From Pisaster brevispinus (Eukaryota; Echinodermata; Asteroidea; Forcipulatida; Asteriidae), in contig JAMKCF010000009.1 of assembly GCA_023634235.1 (NCBI GenBank), positions 9,424,001 to 9,488,000 on the forward strand: a stretch of DNA of 64,000 bases, in the 5' to 3' direction. The notes beneath the pieces are model-generated. The model was given only the letters and a program-made list of their open reading frames with translations. It did not search any database and was not told the DNA's origin. Below, one piece after another: positions 23,417 through 35,286 of this stretch (within the stretch, counting starts at the first letter, position 1; every line of letters begins with the position of its first letter). The translations under genes and the position numbers were made by a program.

Positions 23417-26400
23417 TATCTTGGATCAGGTTCTAATGGCCCAGTGATAGAGTGTGGGCCCATATCCATTGTTATAGTTAGGCCTGTGGTGAACTTTAAT
23501 AACAAAATTCGTTAAAGCATTGATTATAGCAAAGATGTCTTGGCACTGAGCTCAATTTATCTTTGGCACTAGACCCAAGTTTCCTTGGCACTGGACTCAA
23601 GTTCTAATGGCTCAGTCATAGAGTGTGGGCTCAGATCCAATGTCATAGTTAGGCCTGTGGTGAACTTTAGTGACATAATTATTAAAAGCGTTGATTGTAA
23701 ATTACCAAGTTATAAATTTATCTTGGCACTAAACTCAAGTCAACTTGGCCCTGGACTCAAGTTCTAATGGCCCAGTCATAGAGTATGGGCCCAGATCCGT
23801 TGTTATAGTTAGGGCTGTGATGAACTTTAATGACCAAATTTGTTAAAGCATTGATTATAAATAGCCAAGATGTCTCGGCTCTGAGCTCAATTTATCTTGG
23901 CACTGGACTCAAATTCTAATGGCCCAGTCATAGAATGTGGGTCCAGATCTATTGCCATTGTTAGGCCTGTTGTGAACTTTAATTCTTAGAAGCATTGATT
24001 GTAAATGGCCAAGTTTTGAACTTATCTTGCCACTTTTGTCAAGTCAACTTGGCACTGGACTCAAATTCTAATGGCTGAGTCAAAAAGTGTGGGCCCAGAT
24101 CCATTGTCATAGTTAGGCCTGTGATGAAATTTAATGACAAAATTCGTTAAAACATTAACTATAAATACCCAAGATGTCTTGGCACTGAGCCCAAGTTATC
24201 TTGGCACTGGACCCAAGTTTCCTTGGCACTGGTCTCAAGTTCTAATGGCCCAGTCATAGAGTGTTGGCCCAGATCCATTATCAAAGTTAGGCCTGTGATG
24301 AACTTTAATTCTTAGAAGCGTTGATTGTAAATGGCCAAGTTTTGAACTTATCTTGGCACTGAACTCAGTTTATCTTGGCACTGGACCCAAGTTTCCTTGG
24401 CACTGGACTCAAATTCTAAGGGCTCAGTCATAGAGTGTTGGCCCAGATCCATTATCAAAGTTAGGCCTGTGATGAACTTTAATGACAGAATTATTAAAAG
24501 TGTTGATTGTAAATGGCCAAGATATATTGGCACTGAACTCTTGAAACTGGACATTGGACTCAAGATATCTTGGCACTGAACTCTTGAAACTGGACTCTGG
24601 ACTCAAGATATCTTGGCCCTGAACTCTTGAAACCTGACTGAAGTCAACTAGCGCTGGACTCAAGTAATAATGGCTCAGTCATAGAATGTGGGTCCAGATC
24701 TATTGTCATTGTTAGGCCTGTGGTGAACTTTAAGTCTTAGAAGCGTTGATTGTAAATGACCAAGTTATGAATTTATCTTGGCACTGAACTCAATTTATCT
24801 TGGCACTGGACCCAAGTTTCCTTGGCACTGGACTCAAGTTCTAATGGCCCTGTCATAGAGTGTGGGCCCAGATCCATTGTCATAGTTAGGGCTGTGATGA
24901 ACTTTAATGACAAAATTCGTTAAAGCATTGATTATAAATAACCAAGATGTCTTGGCACTGAGCTCAATTTATCTTGGCACTGGACCCAAGTTTCCTTGGC
25001 ACTGGACTCAAGTTCTAATGGCCCTGTCATAGAGTGTGGGCTCAGATCCATTATCAAAGTTAAGCCTGTTATGAACTTTAATTCTTAGAAGCGTTGATTG
25101 TAAATGGCCAAGTTTTGAACTTATCTTGGCACTGAACTCAATTTATCTTGTCACTGGACCCAAGTTTCCTTGGCACTGGACTCAAATTCTAATGGCCCAG
25201 TCATAGAATGTGGGTCCATATCTATTGTCATAGTTAGGGCTGTGATGAACTTTAATGACAAAATTCGTTAAAGTATTGATTATAAATAGCCAAGATGTCT
25301 TGGCACTGAGCTCAATTTATCTTGGCACTGGACCCAAGTTTCCTTGGCACTGGTCTCAAATTCTAACGGCCTAGTCATAGAGTGTGGGCCCAGATCTATT
25401 GTCATTGTTAGGCCTGTGGTGAACTTCATTGCTCAGAAGTGTTAATTGTAAATGACCAAGTTATGAATTCATCTTGGCACTGGACACAAGTTTCATTGGC
25501 ACTGGACTCAAATTCTAATGGCCCAGTCATAGAATGTGGGTCCAGATCTATTGTCATTGTTAGACCTGTGGTGAACTTTATTTCTTAGAAGCATTGATTG
25601 TAAATTGCCAAGTTTTAAACTTATCTTGCCACTTTTGTCAAGTCAACTTGGCAATGGACTCAAATTCTAATTGCTGAATCAAAGAGTGTGGTCCCAGATC
25701 CATTGTCACTGTTAGGCCTGTGGTGAACTTTAATTCTTAGAAGCGTTGATTGTAAATGGTCAAGTTTTGAACTTATCTTGGCACTGAACTCAATTTATCT
25801 TGGCACTGGACCCAAGTTTACTTGTTATTGGCCTCAAATTCTAATGGCCCAGTCATAAAATGTGGATCCAGATCCATTGTCACTGTTAGGCCTGTGGTGA
25901 ACTTTAATGCTTAGAAGCGTTGATTGTAAATGGTCAAGTTTTGAACTTATCTTGGCACTGAGCTCAATTTATCTTGGCACTGGACCCAAGTTTCCTTGGC
26001 ACTAGACTCAAATTCTAATGGCCCAGTCATAAAATGTGGATCCAGATCCATTGTCACTGTTAGGCCTGTGGTGAACTTTAATGCTTAGAAGCGTTGATTG
26101 TAAATGGTCAAGTTTTGAACTTATCTTGGCACTGAGCTCAATTTATCTTGGCACTGGACCCAAGTTTCCTTGGCACTAGACTCAAATTCTAATGGCCCAG
26201 TCATAGAGTGTTGGCCCAGATCCATTATCAAAGTTAAGCCTGTTATGAACTTTAATTCTTAGAAGCGTTGATTGTAAATGGCCAAGTTTTGAACTTATCT
26301 TGGCACTGAACTCAATTTATCTTGTCACTTGACCCAAGTTTCCTTGGCACTGGACTCAAATTCTAATGGCCCAGTCATAGAATGTGGGTCCAGATCTATT

Positions 26401-27965
26401 GTCATTGTTAGACCTGTGGTGAGCTTTAATTCTTAGAAGCATTGATTGTAAATTGCCAAGTTTTAAACTTATCTTGCCACTTTTGTCAAGTCAACTTGGC
26501 AATGGACTCAAATTCTAATTGCTGAATAAAAGAGTGTGGGCCCAGATCCATTGTCACTGTTAGGCCTGTGGTGAACTTTAATTCTTTGAAGCGTTGATTG
26601 TAAATGGTCAAGTTTTGAACTTATCTTGGCACTGAACTCAATTTATCTTGGCACTGGACCCAAGTTTACTTGGCATTGGCCTCAAAATTCTAATGGCTCA
26701 GTCATAAAATGTGGATCCAGATCTAATGTCATTGTTAAGTCTGTGGTGAACTTTAATGCTTATAAGCGTTGATTGTAAATGACCAAGTTATGAATTTATC
26801 TTGGCACTAAACTCAAGTCAACTTCGCCCTGGACATAAGTTCTAATGGCCCAGTCATAGAGTGTGGGCCCAGTTCTATTGTCATTGTCAGGCCTGCGTTG
26901 AACTTTAACGCTTAGAAGCGTTGATTGTAAATGGCCAAGTTTTGAACTTATCTTGGCACTGAACTCAATTTATCTTGGCACTCGACCCAAGTTTCCTTGG
27001 CACTGGACTCAAGTTCTAATGGCCCAGTCATAGAGTGTTGGCCCAGATCCATTATCAAAGTTAGGCCTGTTGTGAACTTTAATGACAGAATTATTTAAAG
27101 TGTTGATTGTAAATGGCCAAGATATCTTGGCAATGAACTCTTGAAACTGGACATTGGACTCAAGATATCTTGGCCCTGAATTCTTGAAACCTGACTGAAG
27201 TCAACTAGCGCTGGACTCAAGTAATAATGGCTCAGTCATAGAATGTGGGTCCAGATCTATTGTCATTGTTAGGCCTGTGGTGAACTTTAATTCTTAGAAG
27301 CGTTGATTGTAAATGACCAAGTTGTGAATTTATCTTGGCACTGAACTCAATTTATCTTGGCACTGTACCCAAGTTTCCTTGGCACTGGACTCAAGTCTAA
27401 TGGCCCTGTCATAGAGTGTGGGCTCAGATCCATTGTCATTGTTAGGGCTGTGATGAACTTTAATGACAAAATTCGTTAAAGCATTGATTATAAATAGCCA
27501 AGATGTCTTGGCACTGAGCTCAATTTATCTTGGCACTGGACCCAAGTTTCCTTGGCACTGGTCCCAAGTTTCCTTGCCACTGGTCTCAAGTTCTAATGGC
27601 CCAGTCATAGAGTGTGGGCCAAGATCTATTGTTATTGTTAGGCCTGTGGTGAACTTCATTGCTTAGAAGTGTTAATTGTAAATGACCAAGTTAAGAATTT
27701 ATCTTGGCACTGGACCCAAGTTTCCTTGGCACTGGACTCAAATTCTAATGGCCCAGTCATAGAATGTGGGTCCAGATCTATTGTCTTTGTTAGGCCTGTG
27801 GTGAACTTTATTGCTAAGAAGTGTTGATTGTAAATGGCCAAGTTTTGAACTTATCTTGCCACTAAACTCAAGTTATCTTGGCACTGGACCCAAGTTTCCT
27901 TGGCACCGGACTCGAGCTCTAGTGGCACAGTCATAGAATGTGGGTCCAGATCTATTTTCATTTTT
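23417..27965 (+). repeat. 4.5-kb complex minisatellite, about 27 units
   Basis: Units recur with the core TAATGGCCCAGTCATAGAGT, then GTGGGCCCAGATCCATTGTC, TAGGCCTGTGGTGAACTTTA, GCGTTGATTGTAAATGGCC and one to four CTTGGCACTGGACCCAAGTT sub-repeats. Spacing of the core falls mainly into two classes, about 150-152 and about 169-177 bases, with a few longer ones (roughly 200-250). The difference of about 24 bases equals one CTTGGCACTG sub-repeat. Unit divergence is modest. Open frames seen here merely follow the repeat and are not genes. Confidence 0.9.
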
Positions 27966-30520
27966 AGTTATCTTGTTATGTAATCATAGTTATGGTGAAC
28001 TACAGTGACAGATTTTTTAACGTTTAGAGGGTGAATGGCCAAGTTATCTTTGCATCCGAACTTGAGTTATGATGTTCGAGTTGTCAAAATGTGAGCAAAC
28101 AGTGGTTTAGCTACGGGGTGAGGTCAAGGGGTTTTGTTTTGTTTATTTTATTTCTCTCTTTTTTTTGTGGTGGGTGCCTGGTTTGTGTTGGTCGAGGTTA
28201 TGACCAATATCTAAAAATAACACTAAGATTTTGTAAGTTTGTGGAATGGTGCCATCATCTTACCTTGCCCCCAGGCATCGGAAACCCTTGATAAACTTAT
28301 TCACAGACAAAGATAAAAAGTTTCAGTTGTAAATGACCAAGTTGTTGTACTTCCTTGGCAGTGAAGGCTGTTGAGTTGGTTATGCGTAAAGGGGTTATGT
28401 CTTTATTATGAGGCATTTTTAATATTGTTTTGGAGACACCTTTACTAAGTAAATAAACTGCAAGTTGGAACCTACAATTGACGGTTGTACAACTGCCTAA
28501 TCACCCTGTGTGGAACTTCCATGATAATTGCTTGCTACTTTGGACATCATGTGCAAGTACAGCCACGGATGCTTACAGACTGGTTTGTTGGTCACGGAGG
28601 ATACTCGTTGATGAATGTCAATGTCTTCACCGACTAGTCACTGTGCCTCAGCGATAACTATAAACTGTGTTTTTTTCAATGAACGCATGGCAAATCGCGC
28701 AACCAACTACAAGTGGCTGTAAAAATTTACGTTTAATTCCAGGTCAGATTCAAAACACTGACTCCTGGATGATGTTGACCACATGGATCGTGGGGAAGTT
28801 CAGTTTAAATTCTCAAATGAGAAACGTCTATCTCCAGTCGGCTTTGACAACAAAACTTCAGAGGATAACATTGATGCATGAGTTTCTTCATCTGAGGAGA
28901 CTTGAATGAGGCAATGGTGCTTGTGAATCAATACTCACTGTGTGAGGAAACAGCACTGTCTCTAATAAGCTTCGCTATTTGACTGGATTGCTGCTCATAA
29001 GATGCATACCTCTTTCTTCTGATGTTGCTACCTCTGATAAGATGCTACCCTCTCTCTACCCTCTCTCTTCGTGGGCCCAGATCTATTGTTATTGTTAGGC
29101 CTGTGGTGAACTTCATTGCTTAGAAGTGTTAATTGTAAATGACCAAGTTAAGAATTTTTCTTGGCACTGGACCCAAGTTTCCTTGGCACTGGACTCAAAT
29201 TCTAATGGCCCAGTCATAGAATGTGGGTCCAGATCTATTGTCTTTGTTAGGCCTGTGGTGAACTTTATTGCTAAGAAGTGTTGATTGTAAATGGCCAAGT
29301 TTTGAACTTATCTTGCCACTAAACTCAAGTTATCTTGGCACTGGACCCAAGTTTCCTTGGCACCGGACTCGAGCTCTAGTGGCACAGTCATAGAATGTGG
29401 GTCCAGATCTATTTTCATTTTTAGTTATCTTGTTATGTAATCATAGTTATGGTGAACTACAGTGACAGATTTTTTAACGTTTAGAGTGTGAATGGCCAAG
29501 TTATCTTTGCATCCGAACTTGAGTTATGATGTTCGAGTTGTCAAAATGTGAGCAAACAGTGGTTTAGCTACGGGGTGAGGTCAAGGGGTTTTGTTTTGTT
29601 TATTTTATTTCTCTCTTTTTTTTGTGGTGGGTGCCTGGTTTGTGTTGGTCGAGGTTATGACCAATATCTAAAAATAACACTAAGATTTTGTAAGTTTGTG
29701 GAATGGTGCCATCATCTTACCTTGCCCCCAGGCATCGGAAACCCTTGATAAACTTATTCACAGACAAAGATAAAAAGTTTCAGTTGTAAATGACCAAGTT
29801 GTTGTACTTCCTTGGCAGTGAAGGCTGTTGAGTTGGTTATGCGTAAAGGGGTTATGTCTTTATTATGAGGCATTTTTAATATTGTTTTGGAGACACCTTT
29901 ACTAAGTAAATAAACTGCAAGTTGGAACCTACAATTGACGGTTGTACAACTGCCTAATCACCCTGTGTGGAACTTCCATGATAATTGCTTGCTACTTTGG
30001 ACATCATGTGCAAGTACAGCCACGGATGCTTACAGACTGGTTTGTTGGTCACGGAGGATACTCGTTGATGAATGTCAATGTCTTCACCGACTAGTCACTG
30101 TGCCTCAGCGATAACTATAAACTGTGTTTTTTTCAATGAACGCATGGCAAATCGCGCAACCAACTACAAGTGGCTGTAAAAATTTACGTTTAATTCCAGG
30201 TCAGATTCAAAACACTGACTCCTGGATGATGTTGACCACATGGATCGTGGGGAAGTTCAGTTTAAATTCTCAAATGAGAAACGTCTATCTCCAGTCGGCT
30301 TTGACAACAAAACTTCAGAGGATAACATTGATGCATGAGTTTCTTCATCTGAGGAGACTTGAATGAGGCAATGGTGCTTGTGAATCAATACTCACTGTGT
30401 GAGGAAACAGCACTGTCTCTAATAAGCTTCGCTATTTGACTGGATTGCTGCTCATAAGATGCATACCTCTTTCTTCTGATGTTGCTACCTCTGATAAGAT
30501 GCTACCCTCTCTCTTCATGA
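27616..30520 (+). repeat. 1457-bp direct tandem duplication
   Basis: The segment from about 27616 to 29072 (the last minisatellite units plus about 1 kb of unrelated DNA) is repeated from about 29073 to 30520 at a constant offset of 1457 bases. The copies differ at only a few sites, for example GCCAAGATC versus GCCCAGATC and TTAGAGGGTG versus TTAGAGTGTG. The junction lies in a CTACCCTCTCTCT short direct repeat near 29040-29075. This is a very recent event. Confidence 0.9.
28768..28881 (+). other. 37-codon open stretch of unknown meaning, copy 1
   Basis: The frame starting GATGATGTTGACCACATGG stays open to a TGA at 28879-28881 and would encode an acidic, exon-like C-terminus (DDVDHMDRGEVQF...). 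A stop lies 12 bases upstream in the same frame. No splice acceptor lies between that stop and the open stretch, so if it was ever coding it is now broken or frameshifted. The identical stretch recurs at 30225-30338 by duplication, which is no independent support. Confidence 0.15.
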
Positions 30521-31342
30521 TCATGTTTGCTTGTGCAATGGTGCTGGTGACTCAGTCCTCACTGTCTGGGGAAACAGCTTTTTGTTAATTGATGGAAAGT
30601 TAATTTTAACTTGACAAGAAAAAACCCATTAAGTTTACAAGTTTACACTCTATAGCAGGTTGGTATAAGCCCTGAATCCTCCAATATCCTCCATAGAGTC
30701 AACTGGGGAGATAATCAGAAGGGCTGGACCCCTTGATGGTTTTTAACTTTGGTAGATACAATTAGTTTCAGGACAAGAGAGAGTTACGCGGGAAATCTGC
30801 TTGTCTGGCGTTGCTTTGTGTGTACTTTCATTTTCATGCATTGTGCACTTCGCATTGCACACAACGCATGACGGGCACATGCATTTCCTTCCTTTAAGTA
30901 CATACTCATAAATGTTTCAAATGCCTTAAATTTTGAAATGCCCACAATCCTCCAAAATCCTCCACTAAAAGCAACATGGCAATGGCAAGATTTTGTAGGC
31001 TGAGAGAATTTAAATTCATACAGCTATATGAAGGTCTTCCAAATTGTAATGTTATAATGCCATTCATAATGTTTAAGTTTATTTCATGGGTATGTTTTTT
31101 GTTTTGCAAAATGTTGTTTTGAAGATTTTAAAGTTATGGTTTTGTGAGGAAGCCTTTCTTCAGTGGTAAAATGCTGTTCACCAGTCCACGTCCATATTGA
31201 GTGTTGTAAAAATAAATCTTTGCGTCGTCGTTGTCGCTGTTGTTATGCTCGGTTTTTTGCCAGGTCATCTATTCACTGTTGCGCTTCAATGTTCTTGAAC
31301 TACGACACTATAGACTTTGCATCTTGATTTATAGCTGTGCGA
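30521..31342. other. intergenic, no recognised content
   Basis: AT-rich DNA upstream of the first transporter copy. No gene, RNA or recognisable repeat was identified. Confidence 0.35.
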
Positions 31343-31690
31343 AATTTGGCGCGGGGCCGAAGCCCCCCAAAACGATCCGAAGCCTGAAGCCGAAGCCGGT
31401 CTTTTCGAAAAGGCCATAGTATTTTTAACAATCCTTTAAATGTATTGTGTGATCAGCATGCCATCACGTAAGAAGGAATACAATCCCTCTTTGTCAGAAA
31501 AGTGCCTCCTTTCATTTGCTGGGTACCGTCACGGTTGTGCATAAATAATGAGCTTGGCGGACAAGTATTCAAACATTCACTTTGAGAACATTTTTCTGGT
31601 CATACAAAAGGGCTACACAAACTTGGGTGTACACACTGCGCACCCATGCATTCGCTCGGCAGGAAGCGGTAGACATTTGCGGGCGTCAAG
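31343..31690 (+). promoter_or_regulatory. duplicated 5' flank of transporter copy 1
   Basis: This block matches 39113-39395 upstream of copy 2. It starts with a GAAGCC-rich stretch (CCGAAGCCCCCCAAAACGAT) and ends GCGGTAGACATTTGCGGGCG just before the ATG. A TATA-like GCATAAATAATG sits near 31540 (GCATAAAGAG in copy 2). It probably holds promoter and 5' UTR; no start site can be read directly. Confidence 0.45.
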
Positions 31691-34600
31691 ATGGTAACAA
31701 CAAGGAGCCTGTGGCGTTGGATGATCTTACTCTCTAGATTTGGTGTTAGTTTCATTGGTCTTGGCTTGTACAAGTCTATGAGTGTGTTTATACCCGTATT
31801 GGTGGACGAGTTTAGTAACAGTACTTCGTCAGCGGGTCTTGTAAGCAGCCTTCCGTACACCATTAGTATAACGGCAAGTAAGTGACCGGTAGGACTACCT
31901 TTGATAATTACTCCAAAAAATAATTAAAATAAAAACTTACTTGGTAAGAGCATGGGGGAAGGTAGAAGCACTGCAGCTGTTGATGACGTATAATATTTTG
32001 AGAAACGATTCCCCTCTAAGGAATGTGGTTTTAGAGAAAGAGATTCAAACAACTTTCGTCTGAGAAACGTTTCAGGCCTGAAACGTGCACAAACTTCTTC
32101 TGATAGCTCCCTCTTTTGAATCCTCCAGCCCAAGTTAATTTCCCATACGGGGGACAGAATCTCCGGGGACAGATTTCCCTAGGACACCGGCATCGAGTAA
32201 ACTTCCAGGGGCTGATTTCACAAAGACTAAAAAGATTGGTCTTAACTGTGTGTCAATCACAGTTGCTTAGCAAAGTGTGATGTCACAATACAAATAAATC
32301 ACTATGCAACTCATCTTATTTATAAGATGAATCTTAGTGCTTTGTGAAATCCAGCCCTGATTTCTTTAAGGTCTTGGCATTGCTTTCCTCTCGAATGCCC
32401 TTGTCTGTTGAGCTGTATGGTCTCACTGTCTAGTAATTTTTGTCCTTAAGTCTCTGCATGTCCAGTGAAAGTTAACAGCGAGTTTGCTTCACTTTTTGAT
32501 GACTACTATTACACGTGCTTTGTGTGCATTCGTATTAATTAATAAGCAATGATTGAATCTATCCTTTGTATATTCGAGGAACGTAATGTATATCAAAGTA
32601 TTCTCCTATCTTATAATAGGTATCCTTCCTGCCGTTTTACTGAAAATTTGGGATGGGAGAAAACTGATGATGGTTGGTGGGTTTTTGGGTGCGGTGGGTT
32701 ACATCGGAGCAGCTTCGTCACAGACGGTACTACAACTCGGACTGTGGCTCACATTATCAAGTAAGTACATGGCAAGGTACACGTCCGTTGCTCGCCTCGT
32801 CTCACGCACATCTTGTTCTCAACAACACCTATCTTGCAAGAGTTCCGCTGGCTCCTGACCAAATTGCGTATCACGTATGTAAATCTGCTCACTTTCAAAG
32901 CTCCCCATGGCCTATTTCCTGACTATCTGATCTTCTGCATGAGTATATTCTTGGTTGTCCTCTTCGTTGTTCTGGCCAATCCCTATACTGACGCAATGAC
33001 TACTTTTCCACTAAATTCTATGGTCAAGGAGCCTTTTACTTCATTGCATCTTCGTTATGAAACGACTTACCTCTTCATATTTGCCAAGCTGACTCTCTCC
33101 AAATTTTCAAGGGACTTCTAAAGACTCATTTGTTTGAATCTATATTTTTGTAACAAATTGCTTTATATATTTCATTTCATTGTTTTATTTGTGTGTGTTA
33201 TGCATAGAGGCACCTGCATTACGCGCTATGGGGTATAAATATCTCGTATTTATTTTATTATTAATATATTTTGTCTTTCTCTTCACTTTTGAAGGTTTGG
33301 GACAATCCCCAATGTACGTAGTTGCCGTTGTGTCACAGCTACAGTATTTCCCAGATGCTTTCGCCGCAGTTAACGGGATCACCTTAGCTGGGGGCGCTGT
33401 TGGGATGATGATTCTCCCTCCAGTGGTTGAACAACTTTTACTGACCTGCGGTTGGAGAGGTGCATTGATTATCACCGGTGCCATTTTAGCTCATATCTGC
33501 GTACTTGGTGCACTCATAAGACCACTTTCCCCGGAGCACAAATATGAAACAATACAGAACTCAGGATCAGATTCGCCAACAGATAAACTCTTGGAATACA
33601 GCAAGATTCGTGAAATGTGGAATGCTTTCAAAGAGAAGATGGATTTTAGATTATTCGTTGATGAGCCGCGTTTCCTCATTATTCAGTTGATCGTATTTTT
33701 GTGCGGGGTAGCCTTCAGTGGCTGGCACATGTACATCATTCCCCATGGTATTTCTCTGGGTTTTGGAGAAACATTAGCTTCACTTCTGGCCACTTTTACT
33801 GGTATTGGGACCATTGTTGGACGGCTTTCACACGGTACCTTTGTAGACCGTGGTGTGGTCCGGTCGACGGATCTTTACGCAGGGGCTTCAGTCGTAATGG
33901 GCGTTGCTTTATTTCTCGTCTCGCTAGCCTCGTCGTCCTATGCAGCTATCGCTACTTTGGCTGCTGCTGTTGGGTTTGCACTTGGCATTGAATTGCCATT
34001 GTGTTATGTTATGACTGCCGATGTCATAGATAGAGAGGAGGTTGCAGGTTTTGGTTTCATGTATCTGTTTCAAGGAATTGGTGCAATATCAGGTTCTTAT
34101 CTGTGTGGTGAGTATCTATTTTGAAAGGAGTTTAATTCGGAAGATATGGCACAAAGATGTTTTGGGTGTGTTTTTTTCGTAATCCAAAATGGCTGCTTGC
34201 GATACGTCATCACGTATACCTTTGGTTTTTGGAAAAGTTCGCCTTGATGTATACACAATAAAGCTAACATATGTGATCATTTCATTTCAAAAATGTGGTA
34301 GTGTTTTTGAGATGTCGCCAAAAAAATCTGGAGCGTTTATGTCCACGTAGGAAGAATAATCCCTAATTGGAATACACAATCTGAGAAACATTTCTTGCAT
34401 GAATTGTTTCTCAATTATTGAACATTGAATTTCTTTCTCTAAAACCACATTCCTTAGAAGAGAATCGTAATCTCAAAATGTTATGCATTGATAACAGCTG
34501 CAGTGCTTCTTACCAAGCAAGTTTTTTTATGGTTAATCATTTGTGGAGTATGTACCAAAAGACCCTCCCTTTAAAAGGGTAAACAATCCATGCTTGCCTT

Positions 34601-34807
34601 TGATTCACTTGATCTGCAAAAAATTATGGGCCTGGTTTTTCCCATTCTCATCTCAAACTATGATTGTGGTGCCCAATCTGCTTTACCCTAGGTTGGATCC
34701 ACGATATGAGTGGCAGTTACATCACAGTCTTCAACACACTCGGAGGTCTGTCTATCATCACGGGAGCTATAGCGATGTCACTGAGACTAATACCGACTCG
34801 GCATTAG
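31691..34807 (+). CDS. SLC16/monocarboxylate-transporter-like MFS protein, copy 1
   Basis: Four coding exons, 31691-31877, 32620-32760, 33295-34107 and 34692-34807, all GT-AG and all joined in phase 1, give 418 aa ending in TAG. The fold fits a 12-helix MFS carrier: TM1-2 in exon 1 (RFGVSFIGLGLYKSM), TM3 in exon 2 (MMVGGFLGAVGYIGAA), most helices in exon 3, TM12 in exon 4. A 50-residue hydrophilic loop (185-236) separates the halves, as in SLC16. The usual TM1 motif (D/E)G(G/S)W(G/A)W is absent (SLWRWM instead). In TM8, Arg286 is kept (VGR) but the partner Asp four residues earlier is Thr282. Substrate is unknown; it may not be lactate or a proton symport. Confidence 0.85.
31940..32080 (+). 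repeat. repeat in transporter intron 1, inverted relative in intron 3
   Basis: The stretch from TACTTGGTAAGAGC through GCACTGCAGCTGTTGATGAC to GAGAAACGTTTCAGGCCTGA has an inverted relative in intron 3 (34325-34525). The same pair occurs in copy 2, where the element in intron 1 (39630-39900) is longer. Confidence 0.55.
32093..32200 (+). repeat. ACTTCTTCTGATAGC repeat, copy 1
   Basis: About 105 bases (ACTTCTTCTGATAGC to GGACACCGGCATCG) recur at 41893-42000 in intron 1 of copy 2 and, more diverged, directly 3' of copy 2 at 44698-44808. Confidence 0.6.
32208..32358. mobile_element. MITE with GGGGCTGATTTCACAAAG termini
   Basis: Termini GGGGCTGATTTCACAAAG and (inverted) GGGCTGGATTTCACAAAG flank 150 non-coding bases. 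It is shared with copy 2 at 42013-42163, so it predates the gene duplication. A relative with near-perfect ends lies at 62670-62809. Confidence 0.7.
32775..33170 (+). pseudogene. LINE (CR1/L2/Jockey type) reverse transcriptase 3' end in intron 2, copy 1
   Basis: In one frame with several stops the translation gives PISxLSDLLHEYILGCPLR, then YGQGAFYFIASSL, NDLPLHICQADSLQIF and KGLLKTHLFES. This is the conserved C-terminal order of CR1/L2-type reverse transcriptases (YLSDLL, RAFSxAAPxLWNxLP, FKxxLKTHLF). It is dead. The same fragment is in intron 2 of copy 2 at 42581-42976. Confidence 0.75.
34325..34525 (-). repeat. inverted relative of the intron 1 repeat, in intron 3 of copy 1
   Basis: The reverse complement carries ACATTTTGAGATTACGATTC, TAAGGAATGTGGTTTTAGAG and GGAAGAATAATT-like blocks in the same order as 31940-32080 and 39630-39900. 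Introns 1 and 3 could therefore pair in the pre-mRNA. Confidence 0.55.
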
Positions 34808-35163
34808 GTCGTGTCCGGCAGTGGCTACCACCGGCAGGAGATCCTGTTCCCCGGAGATTCTGTACCCCATACGGCGAACTGGATACTAATTTCTTCTGAT
34901 AGCGATTGAGCATATATTTCAAATTGTAGTTGTTAGACTTTGTTGCTAAAGTTCCTTTTTGCTCTTAAACCCATCTGGGTGAAAATTCCTTGAGAAAGAA
35001 TTTTTTAATATGGTCTAAAAGGCGGGTGAAATGGTGACACATCTTTGAAGTTGCTTTTGTATTTATGTGAACTCCTACTTGAAGAGTGCCTGTTTGTAGT
35101 TTTGCAAGATTAAAGAAATAAGATTCAAATACCTTTTGGCTACATTTTAGTAGCAGTTATTAC

Positions 35164-35286
35164 ATTGGCGGCCATACTAGATGACAAACAACGGAAATTA
35201 GTGTGTTCGCACTGCGCACGACTCTCAGCCAATGATAGCTCTTCAGATCAGGCATGCACATTTCATCAGCAATGGCGGCCAATGCA
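35164..35286. repeat. short inverted-repeat element with CATTGGCGGCCAT ends
   Basis: CATTGGCGGCCAT on the left faces ATGGCGGCCAATG on the right, about 120 bases apart, non-coding. It is probably a tiny MITE. Confidence 0.5.

Noticed and set aside
23585..27841. Several 60-80-codon open frames on both strands in the minisatellite
   Set aside because: They repeat with the array and exist because unit lengths happen to avoid stops; there is no independent coding signal.
28091..28291. 66-codon open frame repeated at 29548-29748
   Set aside because: Identical only because the 1457-base segment is duplicated; the translation is T/G-rich low complexity with no family.
33701..33991. 96-codon open frame (and its twin at 43508-43798) overlapping transporter exon 3
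   Set aside because: It lies in another frame of a well-supported coding exon and is its shadow; the twin arises from the gene duplication.
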